The position numbers and the translations under genes are program-made. A DNA stretch of 64,000 nt from an uncultured Pelagibacteraceae bacterium (GTDB lineage: Bacteria; Pseudomonadota; Alphaproteobacteria; Pelagibacterales; Pelagibacteraceae). The DNA lies in contig CACFYB010000002.1 of assembly GCA_902570425.1 (NCBI GenBank), positions 1 to 64,000 on the forward strand, read 5' to 3'. The notes under the pieces were generated by a model that was given only the letters and a program-made list of their open reading frames with translations, was not told the DNA's origin and did not search any database. Shown piece after piece: positions 49,437-59,323 of this stretch (position 1 is its first letter; every line of letters begins with the position of its first letter).

Positions 49437-50327
49437 TTAAGATTTCCAGTCGCCTATTTTACTGAATAAAAAGTTCCTGAAAGCCTGAACTCTAGCAGTA
49501 TTTTTTAAAGATTGAGGATAAACAAAATGTGCCTCTGTAATTGGGCCTTCTGATTTAGGCAACACTTTAATGATATTATTAGATTTACTTACCAAATATT
49601 CAGGCAATGCAGCTAATCCTACCCCTGACTCAACTGCAAGAAGCAATCCCATAACACTATTTACTTTCATTATTGTTTTCCTTTTTTTACCATCAGGCAT
49701 ACCTAATTTTAAAGCCCAATCAGGGTTATAAACCGGAGAAGGGGCTCCCTTTCCAAAAGAAATAAACTTATGTTTGTTTAAATCATTAATTGTTTTCGGC
49801 ATACCATATTTTTCAAGGTATTTATTCGATCCATAAATATAATACTTTAAATCTATCAATTTTTTTTGAATATAATTCAATTGTTTAGGTCTTCTCATAA
49901 ATATACCAATATCAGCTTGTCTAGTGCTTAAATCTAATTCTTTATCCTCGAAAATTAGTTCTATTTCAATTTCTGGGTTTAGCCTCATAAATTCTTGAAT
50001 TCTTGGAGTTAACCAATGAGTCCCAAAACTTCTTACAGTCGTTATTGTCAATTTACCAGTAGGTTTATTTTTTTGATCACCTAATGAGGTTTCTACTTCT
50101 TTTAATTTGCTAATTACTTCATGAGCAGTTTTAAAAACATACTCTCCATTTTCCGTTAAAGTAAGACCTCTTGCATGTCTTTCAAATAATTGAACTTTTA
50201 AATCTTGCTCTAGTGACTGAATCTGGCGGCTTATTGCTGACTGACTTAAATTTAAATTTATGGTAGCATTTGTAAAACTTCCAGCCTCTGCTACTGCATG
50301 AAAAATCTTTAATTTATCCCAATCCAT
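49437..50327 (-). CDS. LysR-family transcriptional regulator
   Basis: A protein of 296 residues with the LysR N-terminal winged helix MDWDKLKIFHAVAEAGSFTNATINLNLSQSAISRQIQSLE (HTH at about 18-37) and a type 2 periplasmic-like effector domain from about residue 90. It overlaps the acuI-like gene by one base, in the same direction, so it is coupled downstream of it rather than divergent as LysR genes usually are. The effector could be acrylyl-CoA-linked, but this is not shown. fbpA lies downstream with its own Fur box. Confidence 0.9.
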   Translation of the reverse strand: MDWDKLKIFHAVAEAGSFTNATINLNLSQSAISRQIQSLEQDLKVQLFERHARGLTLTENGEYVFKTAHEVISKLKEVETSLGDQKNKPTGKLTITTVRSFGTHWLTPRIQEFMRLNPEIEIELIFEDKELDLSTRQADIGIFMRRPKQLNYIQKKLIDLKYYIYGSNKYLEKYGMPKTINDLNKHKFISFGKGAPSPVYNPDWALKLGMPDGKKRKTIMKVNSVMGLLLAVESGVGLAALPEYLVSKSNNIIKVLPKSEGPITEAHFVYPQSLKNTARVQAFRNFLFSKIGDWKS

Positions 50328-51328
50328 TATTTATTCAAATCAACTAAAACTCTTCCTGAAATCTCACCTTTTAATATTTTAGGATAAGTATCAATTAATT
50401 CCTCTAAGCTTACTATTTGAACAGATTTTTCTAATAAATTAAAATCAACCAGGTTTGCTGCTTCACTCCAAATAAATTCTCTCCTTTTAATGCTACAATT
50501 GGCAGAGTCCATTCCCCAAAGTTTAATACCTCGAAGCATAAAAGGGATTACATTAGTATTTAATTCATTAGTATTAGCATTACCACAAACAGCTATAATC
50601 CCATTCGGATTTGTTTGAACAATTGCATTTGCAAGTATTTTTCCACCTACTGTATCTACAACACCATCCCATAAACCTTTATCAATTAATCTTGGGTCCT
50701 TATCAAATTCTCTTCTATTTACAATGGTTTTAGCACCAATTGATTTTAAATAGTCTGCTTTAGAATCTTTTCCTGTGACTGCTGTTACATCATAACCCAT
50801 TTTATTTAATATGATAACTGCAACACTGCCCACTCCACCAGTAGCGCCTGTCACTAAAACTGTTTTTACTTTTTCACCTAAAAGAATTTCCTCTCTTGCC
50901 TTAATTGCAAAAGCAGCCATAAGAGATGTAAATCCTGCAGTACCAAGTATCATTGCTTGTTTAGTTGTTAAATTTTTTGGTTTTTTTATCAAGAAGTCAC
51001 TATTTACTTTTGCAATCTGTGAATAACCTCCATAAAAAACTTCCCCAACTCTAAACCCTGTTAAGATTACTTCATCACCATCTTTAAATTTTGAATTTTG
51101 ACTTTCAATAACTTTTCCAGAAAAATCAATTCCAGGTATGTGGGGAAATTCTTTTACCAATCTTCCACCATTTTTTAAAATCATTCCATCTTTGAAATTT
51201 AGATCTGAATAATCTACTTTAACTGTTACATCACCGTGTTTCAGAAAACTTTTATCAATTAATTTTACTTCTCTTGAAAAATTCTCACCTTCTTGATTGA
51301 GAATTAATGCTTTAAATTGATCAGACAC
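50327..51328 (-). CDS. acuI: AcuI-type acrylyl-CoA reductase (zinc-free MDR family)
   Basis: A protein of 333 residues of the MDR superfamily. N-terminal DYSDLNFKDGMILKNGG and PGIDFSGKVIES and the central VLVTGATGGVGSVAVIIL NADPH site match YhdH/AcuI, with GYSQIAKVN. The structural zinc cluster of alcohol dehydrogenases is absent, as in AcuI. It reduces acrylyl-CoA to propionyl-CoA, a step in DMSP/acrylate and 3-hydroxypropionate breakdown, and also protects from acrylate. Translationally coupled to a LysR gene. DMSP lyase is not in the window. Confidence 0.88.
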   Translation of the reverse strand: MSDQFKALILNQEGENFSREVKLIDKSFLKHGDVTVKVDYSDLNFKDGMILKNGGRLVKEFPHIPGIDFSGKVIESQNSKFKDGDEVILTGFRVGEVFYGGYSQIAKVNSDFLIKKPKNLTTKQAMILGTAGFTSLMAAFAIKAREEILLGEKVKTVLVTGATGGVGSVAVIILNKMGYDVTAVTGKDSKADYLKSIGAKTIVNRREFDKDPRLIDKGLWDGVVDTVGGKILANAIVQTNPNGIIAVCGNANTNELNTNVIPFMLRGIKLWGMDSANCSIKRREFIWSEAANLVDFNLLEKSVQIVSLEELIDTYPKILKGEISGRVLVDLNK

Positions 51329-51332
51329 TTTT

Positions 51333-51947
51333 TTACTCTTTTGAAATACTAATAAATCTTAAATATCTATTTTGATAAGATAAATCCTCTTTAAATTGGC
51401 CTAAATAATAGTTTGTAACTGTCGATGCTTGTTCTTTTTTTATTCCCCTCATAGTCATACATTGATGAGTAGAGTCAATCGTAACGGCTACACCCTTAGC
51501 GTCTAGTGACTCCATTAGTGTATTCGCAATTTGCATAGTTAATCTCTCTTGAGTTTGTAATCTTTTTGAAAAAACCTCAACAACTCTCGCTAATTTACTC
51601 AATCCAACCACTCTCTCATTTGGAATATAGGCAACATGTGCTTTTCCAATGATTGGTGCCATATGATGCTCACAATGACTTTGAACTGATATATTTTTTT
51701 GAATTACCATATCGTCATATCCCTCAACATCTCCAAATGTTTTGTCTAATATTTGAACTGGATCGTCTTTGTAACCTTTGAAGTACTCTTTAAAAGCTTT
51801 TACAACTCTTTTAGGAGTTTCCAACAAACCCTCTCTGTTTGGGTCCTCGCCCATCCAAGATAAAATTGTTTTAATGGCATTTTCAGCTTCAGTATCAGAG
51901 ACTTTTTTAAGGTCTTTTTTATCATCAGTATTTTTTACTAATTTCAT
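51333..51947 (-). CDS. folE: GTP cyclohydrolase I
   Basis: A protein of 204 residues with the full GTP cyclohydrolase I core: LLETPKRVVKAFKEYFKGY, SHCEHHMAPIIGKAHVAYIP (zinc Cys/His), VVGLSKLARVVEVFSKRLQTQERLT and DSTHQCMTMRG (second zinc Cys). It makes dihydroneopterin triphosphate for folate. It lies 4 bases from acuI, with its start divergent from hisI (76 bases). Length and catalytic residues are normal. Confidence 0.96.
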   Translation of the reverse strand: MKLVKNTDDKKDLKKVSDTEAENAIKTILSWMGEDPNREGLLETPKRVVKAFKEYFKGYKDDPVQILDKTFGDVEGYDDMVIQKNISVQSHCEHHMAPIIGKAHVAYIPNERVVGLSKLARVVEVFSKRLQTQERLTMQIANTLMESLDAKGVAVTIDSTHQCMTMRGIKKEQASTVTNYYLGQFKEDLSYQNRYLRFISISKE

Positions 51948-52023
51948 GAGTGGTTTTATACCTATAAATGCTTCTTTTTAAAATATTTAATATATCTGGA
52001 TATGTGCTACATAATCACCTTAA

Positions 52024-52491
52024 ATGTTCAAAAAAAGAGAAAATGTAGTCGAAATTGAGGAAGGCAAACTTCTATCACCTAAATTTGATAATGATGGGCT
52101 TATACCAGTAATCACAGTTTGTCATAAAACAAAAGATATACTAATGCATGGATATATGAATGTTGAGGCTTTTAAAAAAACTATTGAAACTAAAGAAGCT
52201 CATTATTTTAGTAGGTCAAGAAATGCTCTTTGGCACAAGGGAAGAACAAGTGGCTTTGTTCAGAAAGTTTTAGAAATAAGAATAGATGATGATCAAGATT
52301 CTCTATGGTTAACAGTTGATATTGGTGATGGCGCAAGTTGCCATGTTGGTTACAGATCTTGTTTTTATAGATCTATTCCTTTAGGTCCAATTAAAAATGG
52401 AAGAGAAATTGAAATGAAATTTTTAGAAGATGAAAAAAAATTCGATCCTGAGGAAGTTTACAAAGGTCAGCCAAATCCAACAAAGATTTAA
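52024..52491 (+). CDS. hisI: Phosphoribosyl-AMP cyclohydrolase
   Basis: A protein of 155 residues with the HisI motifs: HGYMNVEAFKKTIETKEAHYFSRSRNALWHKGRTSGFVQKV and the zinc Cys/His in ASCHVGYRSCFYR. It opens the PR-AMP ring in histidine synthesis. It is not fused to HisE. The neighbouring 2OG oxygenase and DUF2237 genes start right after it (1 base), an unusual place for a histidine gene since the other his genes are not in the window. Confidence 0.94.
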   Translation: MFKKRENVVEIEEGKLLSPKFDNDGLIPVITVCHKTKDILMHGYMNVEAFKKTIETKEAHYFSRSRNALWHKGRTSGFVQKVLEIRIDDDQDSLWLTVDIGDGASCHVGYRSCFYRSIPLGPIKNGREIEMKFLEDEKKFDPEEVYKGQPNPTKI

Positions 52492-53115
52492 ATGTCTAGA
52501 ACAATATTTAAACCATTTGGTCCATCAATATTAAAGGTTAAAATGCCAGAGGAATTAGTAAAAAAAATAAATGAATATACTGATAAAAAATCAAAAGAAA
52601 AAATAGAGGGTGGAAAACTTGATGCCGGTCATGATCTTGCTGGTAATGTTACTCAAGAAATTTATCTTGATCAAAAATTTATGGAAGAAAGTGGATTTGG
52701 AAAATTCTTATTAGGTGAAGTTTCAAATTGGATCTCTCAGACTAAAAATAAAAATATTAAAAAATTTCAAATAACAGGTTCATGGATTGTAAGACAATTC
52801 CAAAATGAATATAATCCTATTCATATGCACTCTGGTCATATTTCTGGAGTTGGATATACAAAAGTTCCAACTAATTTAGGAAATACTAAACAAAAAAATA
52901 AACCAAACAAAAATGGGCATTTACAACTAATTCATGGATCAAAATCCTTTTTATCTAATGCTATAATGGATATATTACCTGAAGTTGGAGATTTTTATTT
53001 CTTTCCACATTATGTGATGCACGCAGTATATCCTTTTTCAGATTCTAATGAGGAAAGAAGATCAGTTTCATTTAATGCTCTTTTAGATGATGAAATTTAT
53101 TTTTCCACTCACTAA
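52492..53115 (+). CDS. 2OG-Fe(II) oxygenase of the TIGR02466/HSPBAP type
   Basis: A protein of 207 residues of the putative 2OG-Fe(II) oxygenase group: the central IVRQFQNEYNPIHMHSGHISGVGYTKVP has the His-x-His and SGVGY pattern of the jelly roll, and FYFFPHYVMHAVYPF supplies the distal His with ERRSVSFNAL (Arg for oxoglutarate). It hydroxylates an unknown target. It is directly after hisI (0-base gap) and overlaps the DUF2237 gene by one base. No signal peptide; cytoplasmic. Confidence 0.78.
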   Translation: MSRTIFKPFGPSILKVKMPEELVKKINEYTDKKSKEKIEGGKLDAGHDLAGNVTQEIYLDQKFMEESGFGKFLLGEVSNWISQTKNKNIKKFQITGSWIVRQFQNEYNPIHMHSGHISGVGYTKVPTNLGNTKQKNKPNKNGHLQLIHGSKSFLSNAIMDILPEVGDFYFFPHYVMHAVYPFSDSNEERRSVSFNALLDDEIYFSTH

Positions 53116-53489
53116 TGAGTAAAAATCAAAAAAATGTGCTTGGTGAAGAGTTAGAGAATTGCTCACTCGATCCTTTAACAGGTTGGTATCGAGATGGATG
53201 TTGTAATACAGACAATAATGATCATGGACTTCATACAGTGTGTGCAAAAGTAACAACAGAATTTCTTGAATGGTGTAAAGAAGAAGGAAACGATTTAATA
53301 ACACCTCATCCTGAATTTGGCTTTCCAGGTTTGAAAGATGGGGATGGATGGTGTGTTTGTGCTAGTTGGTATGCAAGAGCTGTCGAAGCAGGTAAAGGTT
53401 GCCCTATTTATTTAAAAAGTACGCATGAAAATACCTTAAAAATTTTGCCAATAGAAACTCTAAAAAAATTTGCTATAGATTTATCTTAA
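53115..53489 (+). CDS. DUF2237 family protein
   Basis: A protein of 124 residues: NVLGEELENCSLDPLTGWYRDGCCNTDNNDHGLHTVCAKVTTEFLEWCKEEGNDL marks DUF2237, with later DGWCVCASWYARAVEAGKGCP. It has about eight cysteines and several His, which suggests metal binding, but the function of this widely distributed family is not known. It is translationally coupled to the oxygenase before it, which hints at a shared function. It converges on the ETF-ubiquinone oxidoreductase gene with 1 base between stops. Confidence 0.88.
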   Translation: MSKNQKNVLGEELENCSLDPLTGWYRDGCCNTDNNDHGLHTVCAKVTTEFLEWCKEEGNDLITPHPEFGFPGLKDGDGWCVCASWYARAVEAGKGCPIYLKSTHENTLKILPIETLKKFAIDLS

Positions 53490-53490
53490 A

Positions 53491-55110
53491 TTACATATTT
53501 CCATACTTTGGGCCACCACCACCCTCAGGTGTAACCCAAGTAATATTCTGAGATGGCTCTTTAATATCACAAGTCTTGCAATGAATACAATTTTGTGAGT
53601 TAATCACAAACTTTTGAACATTGTTTTCATTTTGAACTTCATAAACTCCAACTGGACAATATCTTTGAGCGGGTTCATCAAATTTTTCTAAAGTATAACT
53701 AATTGGCAAATTTGGATCTTTCAACTTCAAATGCACTGGCTGATTATCAGCGTGATTGGTTCCAGTTAAATATACCGAGCTTGTTTTATCAAAAGTGATG
53801 ATATTATCAGGCTTTGGATATTCAATTTTAGGCATTTCATTTGCTAACTTGAGTGTTTCGTGATCAGCATGTTTATGTTTTAAAGTAAAAGGCATTCTAC
53901 CTCTGAATAAAATTTGATCTATTCCTGTAAAAATAATACCTAAAAGAAGACCCCAGCTAAAACTTGGTTTGACATTTCTAGCCTTATAAAGTTCGTCATA
54001 TACCCAGCTATTTTTAAACTTTTCCTCAAAAATCGATAAATCTTTTTTCAATTTAAAATATTCATCAATAGTTTCAGCGGCTATCATTCCACTTTTCATA
54101 GCTGTATGCGAACCTTTTATTTTAGGCATATTAAGTGTACCCGCATCACATCCAATAAGTAATGCTCCAGGCATAAACATTTTTGGTAAACTTTGAAAAC
54201 CACCTTCAATTAAAGCTCGTGCCCCATAAGAAATTCTTTTTCCTCCTTCAATAATTTTTCTAATTGCGGGATGAGTTTTAAATCTTTGGAATTCATCAAA
54301 AGGAGATAAGTGAGGATTTTTATAATCTAATCCAATGACATAACCTAAAAAAACTTGTTTATTCTCAGCGTGATAAATAAAACTTCCACCATAAGTGTTT
54401 TTATCTAAAGGCCAACCAGCCGTATGCATGACCATACCCTCTTCATGATTTTTTTCATCTATTTCCCAAATTTCTTTAAAACCAATTCCATATTGTTGCG
54501 GATCTTTTCCTTTATCTAATTCAAATTTTTTAATTAATTGTTTACCTAAATGACCTCTACAGCCCTCCGCAAATACGGTCACCTTACCAATAAGATTAAT
54601 ACCAGGCTCAAAACTATCTTTTTTATTTCCATCTTTGTCTAAACCCATATCTTGAGTTGCAACTCCTTTAACAGAACCATCATCATGATATAATATTTCA
54701 CTTGCCGGAAATCCTGGAAAAATTTCAACACCAAGCGCCTCAGCTTGTTCTGCAAGCCATCTGCATAAGTTTGCAAGACTAATAATATAATTTTTATGAT
54801 TTTTTTGAACTGCTGGAAGTAACCAAGTTGGCCAGCTAAATGATTTGTTCTTTCCTAAAAATAAAAATTTTTCTTTTGTAACTTTAGTATTGATGGGTGA
54901 GTTCAAATCTTTCCAATCAGGAATTAATTCATCTAAAGCCCTTGTTTCAAAAACATTTCCACTTAAAATATGTGCACCTATTTCAGATGCTTTCTCTAAC
55001 AAACAAATATTTAATTCTGAATTTAGTTGTTTCAATCTAATAGCTGTAGCCAGTCCTGATGGACCACCACCTACAATAACTACATCATATTCCATTGTCT
55101 CTTTGGACAT
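53491..55110 (-). CDS. etfD: Electron transfer flavoprotein:ubiquinone oxidoreductase
   Basis: A protein of 539 residues with the FAD motif YDVVIVGGGPSGLATAIRL at the N-terminus, an ubiquinone-binding middle and a C-terminal 4Fe-4S ferredoxin-like site in CIHCKTCD...TWVTPEGGGGPKYGNM. It passes electrons from reduced ETF to ubiquinone on the inner membrane. It is the last gene of the operon with etfA, etfB and the dimethylglycine dehydrogenase-like gene (23-base gap to etfA), so a whole demethylation-to-quinone path is in one place. Fourth Cys of the cluster is earlier (QRYCPVGVYEV). Confidence 0.94.
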   Translation of the reverse strand: MSKETMEYDVVIVGGGPSGLATAIRLKQLNSELNICLLEKASEIGAHILSGNVFETRALDELIPDWKDLNSPINTKVTKEKFLFLGKNKSFSWPTWLLPAVQKNHKNYIISLANLCRWLAEQAEALGVEIFPGFPASEILYHDDGSVKGVATQDMGLDKDGNKKDSFEPGINLIGKVTVFAEGCRGHLGKQLIKKFELDKGKDPQQYGIGFKEIWEIDEKNHEEGMVMHTAGWPLDKNTYGGSFIYHAENKQVFLGYVIGLDYKNPHLSPFDEFQRFKTHPAIRKIIEGGKRISYGARALIEGGFQSLPKMFMPGALLIGCDAGTLNMPKIKGSHTAMKSGMIAAETIDEYFKLKKDLSIFEEKFKNSWVYDELYKARNVKPSFSWGLLLGIIFTGIDQILFRGRMPFTLKHKHADHETLKLANEMPKIEYPKPDNIITFDKTSSVYLTGTNHADNQPVHLKLKDPNLPISYTLEKFDEPAQRYCPVGVYEVQNENNVQKFVINSQNCIHCKTCDIKEPSQNITWVTPEGGGGPKYGNM

Positions 55111-55132
55111 ACTTAATTTTTTACAGATTATA

Positions 55133-56086
55133 TTATTTTTGTATAGTGTTTAATTTATTCAATTCCTCCAAGAACTGGGGAACTGCTTCAAAAAGATCAG
55201 CTTCAAGTCCATAATCTGCGACACTAAATATTGGTGCTTCACCATCTTTATTGATTGCTACGATAACTTTACTTTCTTTCATGCCAGCTAAATGTTGAAT
55301 AGCACCTGAGATACCAACAGCGATATACAAATCAGGAACAACAACTTTTCCGGTTTGACCAACCTGATGATCATTACTTATATATCCTGCATCAACTGCC
55401 GCCCTTGAAGCTCCGATAGCTGCATTTAATTTATCAGCTAAAGAAGTAATTAATTTAAAATTATCACCACTCTGCATTCCCCTTCCACCAGAAACAACAA
55501 CTCTCGCTGTACCAAGTTCGGGTCTATCTGATTTTACTTCTTCTCTTTTGATAAATTTTGTTTTTACAAATTCTTCAACAGGATCTGCTTTTTCTATTGG
55601 GGCTGATCCTCCTGAGCTTTCACATGAATCAAATGATGTGGGTCTGATGGTTACACATTTTTTAACATCTTTACTTTTAACTGTTGCAAAAGCGTTTCCT
55701 GCGTAAATTGGCCTTAAAAAGGTATCAGGCGCAATAACTTTAATAATATCACTTATTTGAGATGTATCTAAAGCTGCAGCAATTCTTGGCATTAAATTTT
55801 TTCCAAAAGTATTTGCTGAACTTATAATATGTGAATAATTTTCAGCTAATTTTAAAATTACTGGCGCAAAATTTTCAGCAACAAAATTTTCATAGTGAGC
55901 AGCTTCAACTTGAATAACTTTTTTAATTAATGGTATTCCTGAAAGAGCTTTTGCAGCTTCATCACAGTTATGTCCAATAATTACTGCATGAACATCATTA
56001 TCAATTTGAGAAGCTGCTGTAGTTGCATTAAGCGTAAAAGGCTTCAATTCTTTATTGTTATGTTCTGCAATTAATAAAACCGACAT
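55133..56086 (-). CDS. etfA: Electron transfer flavoprotein alpha subunit
   Basis: A protein of 317 residues with ETF-alpha features: N-terminal VLLIAEHNNKELKPFTLNA, a central RPELGTARVVVSGGRGMQSG and the FAD domain VGASRAAVDAGYISNDHQVGQTGKVV with LYIAVGISGAIQHLAGMK. It binds FAD and partners etfB. The one-base overlap with etfB shows coupling. It carries electrons from dehydrogenases, here probably the upstream dimethylglycine dehydrogenase, to the ubiquinone oxidoreductase next to it. Confidence 0.95.
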   Translation of the reverse strand: MSVLLIAEHNNKELKPFTLNATTAASQIDNDVHAVIIGHNCDEAAKALSGIPLIKKVIQVEAAHYENFVAENFAPVILKLAENYSHIISSANTFGKNLMPRIAAALDTSQISDIIKVIAPDTFLRPIYAGNAFATVKSKDVKKCVTIRPTSFDSCESSGGSAPIEKADPVEEFVKTKFIKREEVKSDRPELGTARVVVSGGRGMQSGDNFKLITSLADKLNAAIGASRAAVDAGYISNDHQVGQTGKVVVPDLYIAVGISGAIQHLAGMKESKVIVAINKDGEAPIFSVADYGLEADLFEAVPQFLEELNKLNTIQK

Positions 56087-56835
56087 TATATTACCTTAGC
56101 TTCATTTTTTAATTTTTGAACCAACTCAGCTACACTTGATACTTTTATTCCAGCTTTTCTTTTCGGTGGCTCTTCAACTTTAACTTGCTCGATTCTAGGA
56201 TTTATATCTACTCCTAAATCTGACGCATTTAATAGTTCTATAGGCTTTTTCTTTGCTTTCATTATATTTGGTAATGATGCATACCTTGGCTCATTTAATC
56301 TTAAGTCACAAGTTACTATTGCTGGAATATTAATTTCAATTGTTTCTAAACCTTCATCTATCTCTCTAGTAACTTCTAATTTACCATCTTTGATTTCAAT
56401 TTTAGATGCAAAAGTTGCTTGAGGCCAATTTAAAAGTGCACTTAACATTTGACCTGTTTGATTGCAATCATCATCAATTGCTTGTTTACCCATAAAAACT
56501 AAATCTGGTTTTTCTTTTTCAACAATCTTTTGTAACAATTTTGAAACGGCAAGCGGTTCAATGACGCCATCTGACTTAACAAGTATTCCTCTATCTGCTC
56601 CAACTGCTAAAGCTTTACGAACAGTTTCTTGAGCTTTCTCTTCACCAATACTTACTGCAATGACTTCTGCTGCTTTACCAGCTTCTTTTATTTTTACTGC
56701 TTCCTCAATCGCGTTATCATCAGGTGGATTAGTAGACATTTTAACATTATCAGTTACAACACCTGAATTGTCATCCTTAACTCTAATTTGAACGTTGTAA
56801 TCAATTACTCTTTTTACTGCGACTAAAATTTTCAT
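56086..56835 (-). CDS. etfB: Electron transfer flavoprotein beta subunit
   Basis: A protein of 249 residues with [22 protein letters not shown] and the AMP-binding [26 protein letters not shown], and [15 protein letters not shown]. It pairs with EtfA and binds AMP. It overlaps etfA and the dehydrogenase gene by one base each, so all are one translated unit. Length and motif order are normal. Confidence 0.95.
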   Translation of the reverse strand: MKILVAVKRVIDYNVQIRVKDDNSGVVTDNVKMSTNPPDDNAIEEAVKIKEAGKAAEVIAVSIGEEKAQETVRKALAVGADRGILVKSDGVIEPLAVSKLLQKIVEKEKPDLVFMGKQAIDDDCNQTGQMLSALLNWPQATFASKIEIKDGKLEVTREIDEGLETIEINIPAIVTCDLRLNEPRYASLPNIMKAKKKPIELLNASDLGVDINPRIEQVKVEEPPKRKAGIKVSSVAELVQKLKNEAKVI

Positions 56836-59267
56836 TAAGCTCTCAATAATTTATTCTCAGTGTCATAAGGACTTTCGTCTAATATTGTAGCTTCATACAT
56901 CTTGCCTAAAATATCAACCTTAAGTTTCTCCCCAACATTAGCTAAATCAGGTTTTACCATTGCTAATGCAATTGACTTATCTAATCTAAATCCATATTCA
57001 CCACCCGTAGCTCTTCCAACAACTTTATCATCTTTATATATTGGGTTATTTCCCAAAACATCTGAGTCAGTTGTATTATGAACTTCAAGAGTTACTAATT
57101 TGTTATCAAAACCTTTTTCTCTCCATTTATTTAATGCCTCAAGGCCAATAAAATTTCCTTTGTTTGGGTGAATAAATCTATCTAGACCAGACTCATATGG
57201 TGAGTATTCAATTGATAATTCTGTACCAACCAATTTATAGGATTTTTCAACTCTTAGACTGTTCATTGCCCTAATACCAAAAGGCTTAATGCCTAAATCT
57301 TTTCCTTCCTTCATCAATCTATCAAAAATATGATTTTGATATTCAATGGGATGATGTAATTCCCAACCAAGTTCTCCAACAAAATTTACTCTCATTGCAT
57401 TTACCGGAGCATACCCTACATTTACATTCTTAGCTGTTAACCATTTAAAATTTTCATTTGAAAAATCGTCTGTTGAAACTTTTTGCATTAATTCTCTGGC
57501 TTTAGGACCTGCCACAACCAAGACTCCGGTGCTATTTGTAAGATCTTCAAATATTACCGAACCATCAGTTGGCATCCATTTTTGTATCCAATCATGGTCC
57601 AATCTTAAATTTGCTCCAGCAGATACAAGATAATAACTATTTTCTGCCTCTTTCATAATTGTAAATTCTGAATGGACACCGCCCTTTGTATTTAGCGCAT
57701 GACAAAGATTTATTCGACCAATTTTTTTTGGAAGTTTATTAGCAACTAAGTAATCTAGAAACTCCTCTGCTTTTGGACCTTTAATTCGACACTTAGCAAA
57801 TGCGGTCATATCAAGAAGACCAACATTTTTTTTTACGTTTTCACATTCTTTTTTAATTGCATCAAACCATTTTGATCTTCTAAAAGACCAATCATCTTTC
57901 TGCTCCATGCCATCAGTCGCAAAAAAATTAGGTCTTTCCCATCCAAATTTCTGACCAAACACAGCCCCAAGGTCTTTCATTCTTTCATAGCAAGGCGATG
58001 TTCTTAGTGGTCTTGCAGCTGGTCTTTCCTCGTCAGGATAATGCACGATAAATACATGACTATAAGCCTCCTCATTTTTCACTTTCAAATATGATTTTGT
58101 AGCATAATTTCCATAACGTCTAGGTTCTACACCAAGCATATCTATTGTAGGCTCTCCATCAATTATCCACTCAGCTAATTGCCAACCAGCTCCGCCTGCA
58201 GCTGTAATCCCAAAACTATGTCCCTCATTAATCCAAAAATTTTTTAACCCCCAAGCTGGACCAACTATTGGATTGCCGTCAGGTGTATAGCAAATTGCTC
58301 CATTATAAACTTTTTTTACTCCAACTTCACCAAAAGCAGGAACTCGATGAATAGCTCCCTCAATATGTGGTGCAAGTCTATCTAAATCCTCTTGAAATAA
58401 TTCATATTCAGAGTCTTTTGAAGGTCCCTCAACATAACAAGCTGGTGCTCCATCTTCGTAAGGACCTAAAATTAAACCCCCAGCTTCTTCTCTCATATAC
58501 CATCTGCTATCACTATCTCTCAGTACTCCCATTTCTGGAAGGCCTTCTTTTTTTCTTTTTTGAATTTCAGGATGTGGCTCTGTTACAATGTATTGATGTT
58601 CCACTGGGATTACTGGTATATCTAATCCAACCATTTCACCAGTTTGTCTAGCAAAGTTTCCTGAGCAAGAAATTACATGCTTACACTCAATTGATCCTTT
58701 GTCTGTCTCAACTATCCATCCATCTTTGGTCTGTTTCATTGATAAAACTGTCGTGTTCCTATAAATCTCTGCTCCTCTATTTCTTGCTCCTGTTGCTAAT
58801 GCTTGTGTTAAATCCGCTGGTTGAATATAACCATCCTCTGGATGTTGAATTGCTCCGATTAGATCATCTGTATGACATAATGGCCAAATTTCTTTTACTT
58901 GTTGAGGTGTCAAAAATTTTACATCAACACCTATAGTTTTTGCTACACCAGCATATTGGTGATATTCATCCATTCTATCTTTTGTACTTGCAAGACGAAT
59001 ATTTGATACAACACTAAATCCAACATTTTTTCCTGTCTCTTCCTCTAATTTTTTATAAAGATTGACTGCGTATTTATGTAATTGACCAACTGAATAACTC
59101 ATATTAAAAAGTGGTAACAACCCTGCAGCATGCCATGTTGATCCAGAAGTTAATTCTTTTCTCTCTAATAAAACAACATCTGACCAACCTTTTTTTGCTA
59201 AATGGTAAAGAGCACTAACTCCGACTACTCCTCCACCTACAACTACTACTTTTGTTTTAGTTTTCAT
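56835..59267 (-). CDS. Dimethylglycine dehydrogenase-like flavoprotein with GcvT domain
   Basis: A protein of 810 residues. FAD motif [18 protein letters not shown]; the covalent-FAD His in [14 protein letters not shown] domains, then from about 440 a GcvT THF-binding domain ([15 protein letters not shown] with position-specific Tyr/Glu). [22 protein letters not shown] and [16 protein letters not shown] resemble mammalian dimethylglycine dehydrogenase. Substrates are probably dimethylglycine or sarcosine, giving methylene-THF. Unlike its paralogue at 18013-20457 it heads an operon with etfB, etfA and etfD, so its electrons can go to ubiquinone. Confidence 0.9.
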   Translation of the reverse strand: MKTKTKVVVVGGGVVGVSALYHLAKKGWSDVVLLERKELTSGSTWHAAGLLPLFNMSYSVGQLHKYAVNLYKKLEEETGKNVGFSVVSNIRLASTKDRMDEYHQYAGVAKTIGVDVKFLTPQQVKEIWPLCHTDDLIGAIQHPEDGYIQPADLTQALATGARNRGAEIYRNTTVLSMKQTKDGWIVETDKGSIECKHVISCSGNFARQTGEMVGLDIPVIPVEHQYIVTEPHPEIQKRKKEGLPEMGVLRDSDSRWYMREEAGGLILGPYEDGAPACYVEGPSKDSEYELFQEDLDRLAPHIEGAIHRVPAFGEVGVKKVYNGAICYTPDGNPIVGPAWGLKNFWINEGHSFGITAAGGAGWQLAEWIIDGEPTIDMLGVEPRRYGNYATKSYLKVKNEEAYSHVFIVHYPDEERPAARPLRTSPCYERMKDLGAVFGQKFGWERPNFFATDGMEQKDDWSFRRSKWFDAIKKECENVKKNVGLLDMTAFAKCRIKGPKAEEFLDYLVANKLPKKIGRINLCHALNTKGGVHSEFTIMKEAENSYYLVSAGANLRLDHDWIQKWMPTDGSVIFEDLTNSTGVLVVAGPKARELMQKVSTDDFSNENFKWLTAKNVNVGYAPVNAMRVNFVGELGWELHHPIEYQNHIFDRLMKEGKDLGIKPFGIRAMNSLRVEKSYKLVGTELSIEYSPYESGLDRFIHPNKGNFIGLEALNKWREKGFDNKLVTLEVHNTTDSDVLGNNPIYKDDKVVGRATGGEYGFRLDKSIALAMVKPDLANVGEKLKVDILGKMYEATILDESPYDTENKLLRA

Positions 59268-59323
59268 TAATCGATTCCTACTAAATTTTTATTCATTACG
59301 AAACAAAATTGTACTAAGAATGA

